From contig NZ_ML769312.1 of the NCBI RefSeq assembly GCF_009720365.1, positions 434,001-498,000 of the forward strand: DNA of 64,000 nt. The letters are read 5' to 3'. The notes beneath the pieces were generated by a model. It worked only from the letters and a program-made list of their open reading frames with translations, was not told the origin of the DNA and ran no database searches. Shown piece after piece: positions 60,584 through 64,000 of the stretch (its first letter is position 1; every line of letters begins with the position of its first letter). This DNA is from Catellatospora paridis. GTDB lineage: Bacteria > Actinomycetota > Actinomycetes > Mycobacteriales > Micromonosporaceae. A program made the translations under genes and the position numbers.

Positions 60584-60836
60584 CCACACCACGGGACGGC
60601 CCGCCATTGTCGGGCTGACGCGTCGGCGCTTGCGCCGCCGCGGACCGCGCCCGCCGCCGTCACGGCGTCAAGAACCGGGCCGCTGCCGTAGCGACCGCGT
60701 CAAGGCGCTGGCCGCCGGGTGTCCGGGCCGGGTGTCATGGGGCGGTGACACCGACAGCCTCTCCGGCGGAGCCCGCCGACACCGCGGCCCGACCGGCCCT
60801 CCGCACGCCCACCGCCCTGCCGCGGGAGGGGTTGCG

Positions 60837-62150
60837 ATGACCCTCGCCGACGTCATCCCCTCACTGCGCTCCTCCCTGCCGCCGCGCGGACTGGACCGAG
60901 CGCTGTGGCCGCTGACCACCGAACACGGCCGGGGCGGCGTCAGCATCGGCGGCGTGCCGCTGATGGCGATCGAAGAGGAGTTCGGCACCCCCGCCTACGT
61001 CCTGGACGAAGCCGACGTCCGCGAACGCTGCGCCGCGTACGGTGCCGCGTTCGGCCCTGCGCAGGTCGTCTATGCCGCGAAGGCGCTGCTCAGCCGCGGC
61101 CTGCTGCGGTGGATCGACGAAGCGGGCCTCGGCCTGGCCGTGTACTCGACCGGCCAGTGGCAGCTGGCCATGGCCGCGGGCTTCCCGCCCGAACGCGTCG
61201 TCGTGCACGGCGACGTCGACGCCCGCGGCGCGGGCCGGGTCGTCATCGAGTCCGCCGCCGACATCGCCCGGCTGACCTGCACCCGCCGCCCCCGACGCCA
61301 GCAGGTCATGCTCCGGCTGCTGCCCGCGCAACTCGGCTTCACCGAGCCAGGACTGCCTGCCTGCCCGAGCGAGGACCGATTCGGCGTGCCCACCACCGGT
61401 GCCGAACTGGCCGAACTCGTCGACGAGATCACGTCCAGCCCCCTGCTGGAACTCGTCGGCCTCGACGTCTACCTCGGCTCGCAGCTCGCCCAGTTCGGGG
61501 GCTACGAACACGCCATCACCCAGCTCATCGCCACCAGCGCCGAGCTGCGCCGCGCCCACGGCGTGCAGATCGAGGAGATCAACCTCGGCGGCGGGTTCGC
61601 GGTCGCGCACACCGGACGCGAGACCACCCTGCCCGTCGACCCGTTCGCCGCCCGGATGCGCCGCGTGCTCGCCCTGGCCTGCGACCGCGCCTCGGCACCG
61701 CGGCCACGGCTGTCGGTCACCCCCGGCCGCGCCGTCGTCGCCCGCGCGGGCGTGGCCCTCTACCGCGTCCTGGCCGTCCGCCACGAACAGGGCCACCAGC
61801 TCGTCGCCGTCGACGGCGGCCTGAGCGACAACCCCCGCCCCGCCCTGTACGGCGCCCGCTACACGGCGGTCCTGGTCGGCCGGGCCAGCCAGGCCGGCAC
61901 CGTGTCCACGACCGTGGTCGGCCGCCACGACGAGACCGGCGACGTGCTCGTGCGCGATGAGCCGCTGCCCGACGACCTGCGGCCCGGCGACCTGCTCGCC
62001 GTGCCCGGCTGCGGCGCCTACCACTTCCCGCTGGCGTCCAACTACGACCTCGTGGGCCGTCCACCGCTCATCGCGGTCCGTGACGGGCAGGCGCGCGTGC
62101 TCGTACGCCGCGAGACCCTCGACGACGTCCTGCGCCGCGACGCGGCGTGA
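60837..62150 (+). CDS. PLP-dependent decarboxylase, diaminopimelate decarboxylase (LysA)-like
   Basis: 437 residues of the fold III group. Lys 82 in VYAAKALL should carry PLP; HGDVDA at 124-129 stands where LysA has HGNNK; INLGGGFAVAH binds the phosphate and PGCGAYHF is the C-terminal active-site Cys motif. DVYLGSQLAQF replaces the usual IGSQ. Several changes from housekeeping LysA (TPGRAVVA for EPGR, extra N-terminal 40 residues) suggest a paralogue that may act on another diamino acid or serve a special pathway. GGGAGGGG sets the ATG. I cannot tell whether it is the cell's main LysA. Confidence 0.78.
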   Translation: MTLADVIPSLRSSLPPRGLDRALWPLTTEHGRGGVSIGGVPLMAIEEEFGTPAYVLDEADVRERCAAYGAAFGPAQVVYAAKALLSRGLLRWIDEAGLGLAVYSTGQWQLAMAAGFPPERVVVHGDVDARGAGRVVIESAADIARLTCTRRPRRQQVMLRLLPAQLGFTEPGLPACPSEDRFGVPTTGAELAELVDEITSSPLLELVGLDVYLGSQLAQFGGYEHAITQLIATSAELRRAHGVQIEEINLGGGFAVAHTGRETTLPVDPFAARMRRVLALACDRASAPRPRLSVTPGRAVVARAGVALYRVLAVRHEQGHQLVAVDGGLSDNPRPALYGARYTAVLVGRASQAGTVSTTVVGRHDETGDVLVRDEPLPDDLRPGDLLAVPGCGAYHFPLASNYDLVGRPPLIAVRDGQARVLVRRETLDDVLRRDAA

Positions 62151-62152
62151 GC

Positions 62153-62181
62153 CGGCGCGGCGGCCGTGGGCCGCCGCGCCG
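62153..62181. terminator. Bidirectional terminator between the LysA-like and GH11 genes
   Basis: Perfect 13-base arms CGGCGCGGCGGCC/GGCCGCCGCGCCG with a GTG loop, two bases after the LysA-like stop and 24 before the convergent xylanase stop. Confidence 0.75.
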
Positions 62182-62205
62182 CTGGTGCGGTGTCGGGGAT
62201 CGGGG

Positions 62206-63189
62206 TCAGCCTGCGCTGCAGGAGACGGTCGGCCAGGTGTAGTTCCCGTTGTGCTGGATGGTCACGCCCCAGTTGTTGCCGCTGCCGTTGGGTCTGGCGA
62301 CAAGCTGCTGGGCCGTCGGGTAGCTCGCGCTGATGTTCCAGGTGGAGAGGACCTTGGCGGGGGAGGGCACGTTCATGGACACGGTCCAGTTGGTCGCGCC
62401 GCTGACCGAGACGCTGAGGTTGTACCGGTCGCTCCACTGCTGGCCCGCGGACAGCGTCGCGGTGCAACCGCCGCCGCCGCCGCCGCCTCCGCCGCCTCCG
62501 CCACCGGTGGAGCCCAGCGTGATGTTGGAGTTGCCGCTGCTCTGGTAGCCCTCGGTAGCCATGATCATGTAGTTGTGGCTGCCGAGGCTCATGCCCTTGC
62601 TCGCCCACGCGTCGAAGTGAATGCCGGAGGTGATCGTCCCGCCGGTCTTCTTCGACTGCCGCACACTCCAGTACTGGTTGAAGGTCCTGGTGCCTTCGAT
62701 GGAGGGGGCGTTGTACCGCGTCGTCTGGTAGATGTCGTACGTGCCGCCGTCGCTGGTGACCGTGCCCTTGTAGGTGCCGGTGGGCCGGTAGGTGCCCCAG
62801 TTGTCGACGATGTAGTACTCGACGAGCGGGTTCGTCGTCCAGCCGTAGAGGGTCAGGTAGGCGTTGCCGGACGGGTTGAAGCTGCCGGAGTAGGTGACGG
62901 ACCGGCGTCCGCCGGTGCTCCAGCCCCTGCCGGCGACGAAGTTGCCGGTGTTGCTCCACGAAGTGCTGTAGTTGCCGCCGGACCCCAGCTCCATGGAGAC
63001 CGTGCCGGGGCTGTCGGTCCAGAACGAGTAGAAGTAGCCGTTGTTGGTGCCGGTCTGGTTCGAGGTCACGGCCGCGCTGGCGGCGCCGGGCAGCATCGTG
63101 GTGGCCGCGACCATCGCCGCGATGCAGACTGCGCCGAGCAGAAGCCTGGCGCGGCCGCGGCTGGTCGGGGGAGCGGGTGCGTCGATCAT
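62206..63189 (-). CDS. Secreted GH11 endo-1,4-beta-xylanase with CBM2
   Basis: 327 residues: signal peptide about 1-39 ([22 protein letters not shown] cleavage), a GH11 jelly roll (about 41-226) with nucleophile Glu 124 ([12 protein letters not shown]) and acid/base Glu 213 ([10 protein letters not shown]), [16 protein letters not shown] of the thumb, a run of 13 glycines as linker (about 229-241), and a CBM2 cellulose- or xylan-binding module (about 242-327, bracketed by Cys). It cuts the xylan backbone outside the cell. Control is suggested by CGAAA-type palindromes upstream. Together with the two GH43 enzymes it supports arabinoxylan use. Confidence 0.93.
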   Translation of the reverse strand: MIDAPAPPTSRGRARLLLGAVCIAAMVAATTMLPGAASAAVTSNQTGTNNGYFYSFWTDSPGTVSMELGSGGNYSTSWSNTGNFVAGRGWSTGGRRSVTYSGSFNPSGNAYLTLYGWTTNPLVEYYIVDNWGTYRPTGTYKGTVTSDGGTYDIYQTTRYNAPSIEGTRTFNQYWSVRQSKKTGGTITSGIHFDAWASKGMSLGSHNYMIMATEGYQSSGNSNITLGSTGGGGGGGGGGGGGCTATLSAGQQWSDRYNLSVSVSGATNWTVSMNVPSPAKVLSTWNISASYPTAQQLVARPNGSGNNWGVTIQHNGNYTWPTVSCSAG

Positions 63190-63305
63190 GGGTGTGCTTC
63201 CTCCTCGGGAGAGGCCGACGGGCAGGCCGGTCGTCGGGCGCGCGACGCCCGGTGGAGCAGATCGGGTGACCCGGATCGACGATGTCGAACTTCGTCGATG
63301 GCGAA

Positions 63306-63484
63306 AGTATTTGTCCCGTGTCGTCGAGCTGTCAACGACTTCCGGAAACTTTCGGATAACCAGCAGGCAAGAACCGAGTCTGGTGGATGTATCGTGCCAG
63401 GTTGAGAACGGCTGGATGCCATGCTGGCAACGGGAAACCGGAACGTAATGATCCTCATTAGACGGGGAAATCCGAAAGTTTCGG
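63306..63484 (-). promoter_or_regulatory. Xylanase promoter with two GAAA-type palindromic operators
   Basis: On the minus strand TTGACA (63335-63330), 18 bases, then AATACT (63311-63306) form a promoter about 115 bases from the start codon. CCGGAAACTTTCGG (63342-63355) lies just upstream of it and the perfect 13-base palindrome CCGAAAGTTTCGG at 63472-63484. CGAAA-type elements are known near actinomycete xylanase genes and bind LacI-type repressors. No gene lies in 63190-63588. Confidence 0.65.
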
Positions 63485-63588
63485 CGTACTTCCGGGTCGT
63501 GTCGACAGGCGCGGTCAGGCATCCCGCGTCGGGCCACCTGTGTCGCGCGGTGCGCCAAAAGCAGTGGCGTCCGCGTGCCGACGGCGGC

Positions 63589-64000
63589 ATGCTGCTCGTC
63601 GTGATCGAAATGCGCGTGCTGACCTCGGATGACTGGCCGATCTGGCGGGAGTTGCGGCTCGCCGCGCTGGCGGATGCGCCCTACGCCTTCGGATCCCGGC
63701 TGGCGGACTGGCAGGGCGAGGGCGATCGCAGCGAGCGGTGGCGGGCGCGGCTGGAGATTCCCGGCTCCTACAACCTCGTGGCGGTGCTCGACGGCCGCCC
63801 GGTCGGCATGGCCAGCGGTGTGCCGACCGACGACCGCGGTGTGGTGGAGCTGATCTCGATGTGGGTGGATCCCGCTGCCCGGGGCCGAGGCGTGGCCGAC
63901 CACCTGCTGGCGGCGGTGGAGCGGTGGGCCGAGCAGGTGGGCGCGGACGTGTTGAAACTGGCTGTGGCGGAGGGCAACGATGCCGCCGCCGCCGTGTACC
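63589..64000 (+). CDS. GNAT-family N-acetyltransferase, cut by the window end
   Basis: About 137 residues are visible. [30 protein letters not shown] at the start, [15 protein letters not shown], then [22 protein letters not shown] with the acetyl-CoA loop R/Q-x-x-G-x-G/A (ARGRGVA) are GNAT marks. The final strand and helix are missing. The ATG is chosen, but a GTG at 63601 is equally possible. Substrate unknown. Confidence 0.85.
   Translation, partial: MLLVVIEMRVLTSDDWPIWRELRLAALADAPYAFGSRLADWQGEGDRSERWRARLEIPGSYNLVAVLDGRPVGMASGVPTDDRGVVELISMWVDPAARGRGVADHLLAAVERWAEQVGADVLKLAVAEGNDAAAAVY

Noticed and set aside
62460-62510. Glycine-codon run in the xylanase considered as a frameshift hotspot or assembly error
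   Set aside because: The frame continues correctly into a complete CBM2 domain; Gly linkers are normal between GH11 and CBM2.

Overview
The window is 64 kb of very GC-rich, densely coded DNA. It has frequent GTG starts and a few TTG starts, and many long perfect hairpins close to stop codons. Several gene families point to a filamentous actinomycete: a mycothiol-type arsenate reductase, an F420-reductase-like protein beside LLM oxidoreductases, a MelC1/MelC2-type tyrosinase pair, secreted AbfB- and CBM2-bearing glycosidases, and PadR/permease pairs. A member of the Micromonosporaceae is my best guess, but this is inference because no rRNA, tRNA or other phylogenetic marker is present. I saw no insertion sequence, phage, CRISPR array or tRNA.

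Layout. 0-11 kb: a cut SDR gene with a duplicated operator, a monooxygenase-like membrane protein, a tetracycline-type ribosomal protection GTPase with an overlapping upstream ORF, a DipZ-like redoxin with a VOC protein, a diguanylate cyclase, a large LuxR regulator, a Nudix hydrolase and a voltage-gated-type ion channel. 11-18 kb: a metzincin/zinc-repeat/propeller protein, then two secreted GH43+AbfB enzymes behind a LacI-type operator. 18-23 kb: a BrkB protein, an MMPL transporter operon and a methyltransferase. 23-28 kb: a MarR regulator with twin operators diverging from an LLM-LLM-F420-reductase operon, a lincosamide nucleotidyltransferase homologue and an HD protein. 28-33.4 kb: an arsenic cluster (ArsO-like flavoprotein, MFS, two ArsR, aquaglyceroporin, ArsC). 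33-40.6 kb: a 1468-residue subtilisin/kelch protease, with two related winged-helix regulators and a PadR-permease pair around it. 40.9-48 kb: a HelD-family RNA-polymerase motor, an SDR, a probably leaderless argG under ARG-box-like sites, and a glycogen debranching-type enzyme. 48-52 kb: a catalase with a histone-H1-like tail, translationally coupled to a hemerythrin protein, and an SRPBCC protein. 52-56 kb: LysR/LysE, MFS/XRE and a HAD-like protein. 56-60.6 kb: a tyrosinase with a His-rich MelC1-like partner, a second PadR-permease pair under a 36-bp palindrome, and a TPR protein. 60.8-64 kb: a LysA-like decarboxylase, a GH11 xylanase with CBM2, and a cut GNAT gene.

Themes. Plant-polysaccharide use (two GH43, GH11, with LacI-type sites) fits a soil or litter saprophyte. 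Drug and toxin defence is scattered through the window: the ribosomal protection protein, the Lnu-like protein, the HelD-family protein, the ars cluster, and catalase with hemerythrin. Regulation relies on compact divergent operators, often duplicated at about three helical turns. The unusual architectures most worth following are the H1-tailed catalase, the metzincin-propeller protein, and the ars cluster with a Cys-rich flavoprotein.
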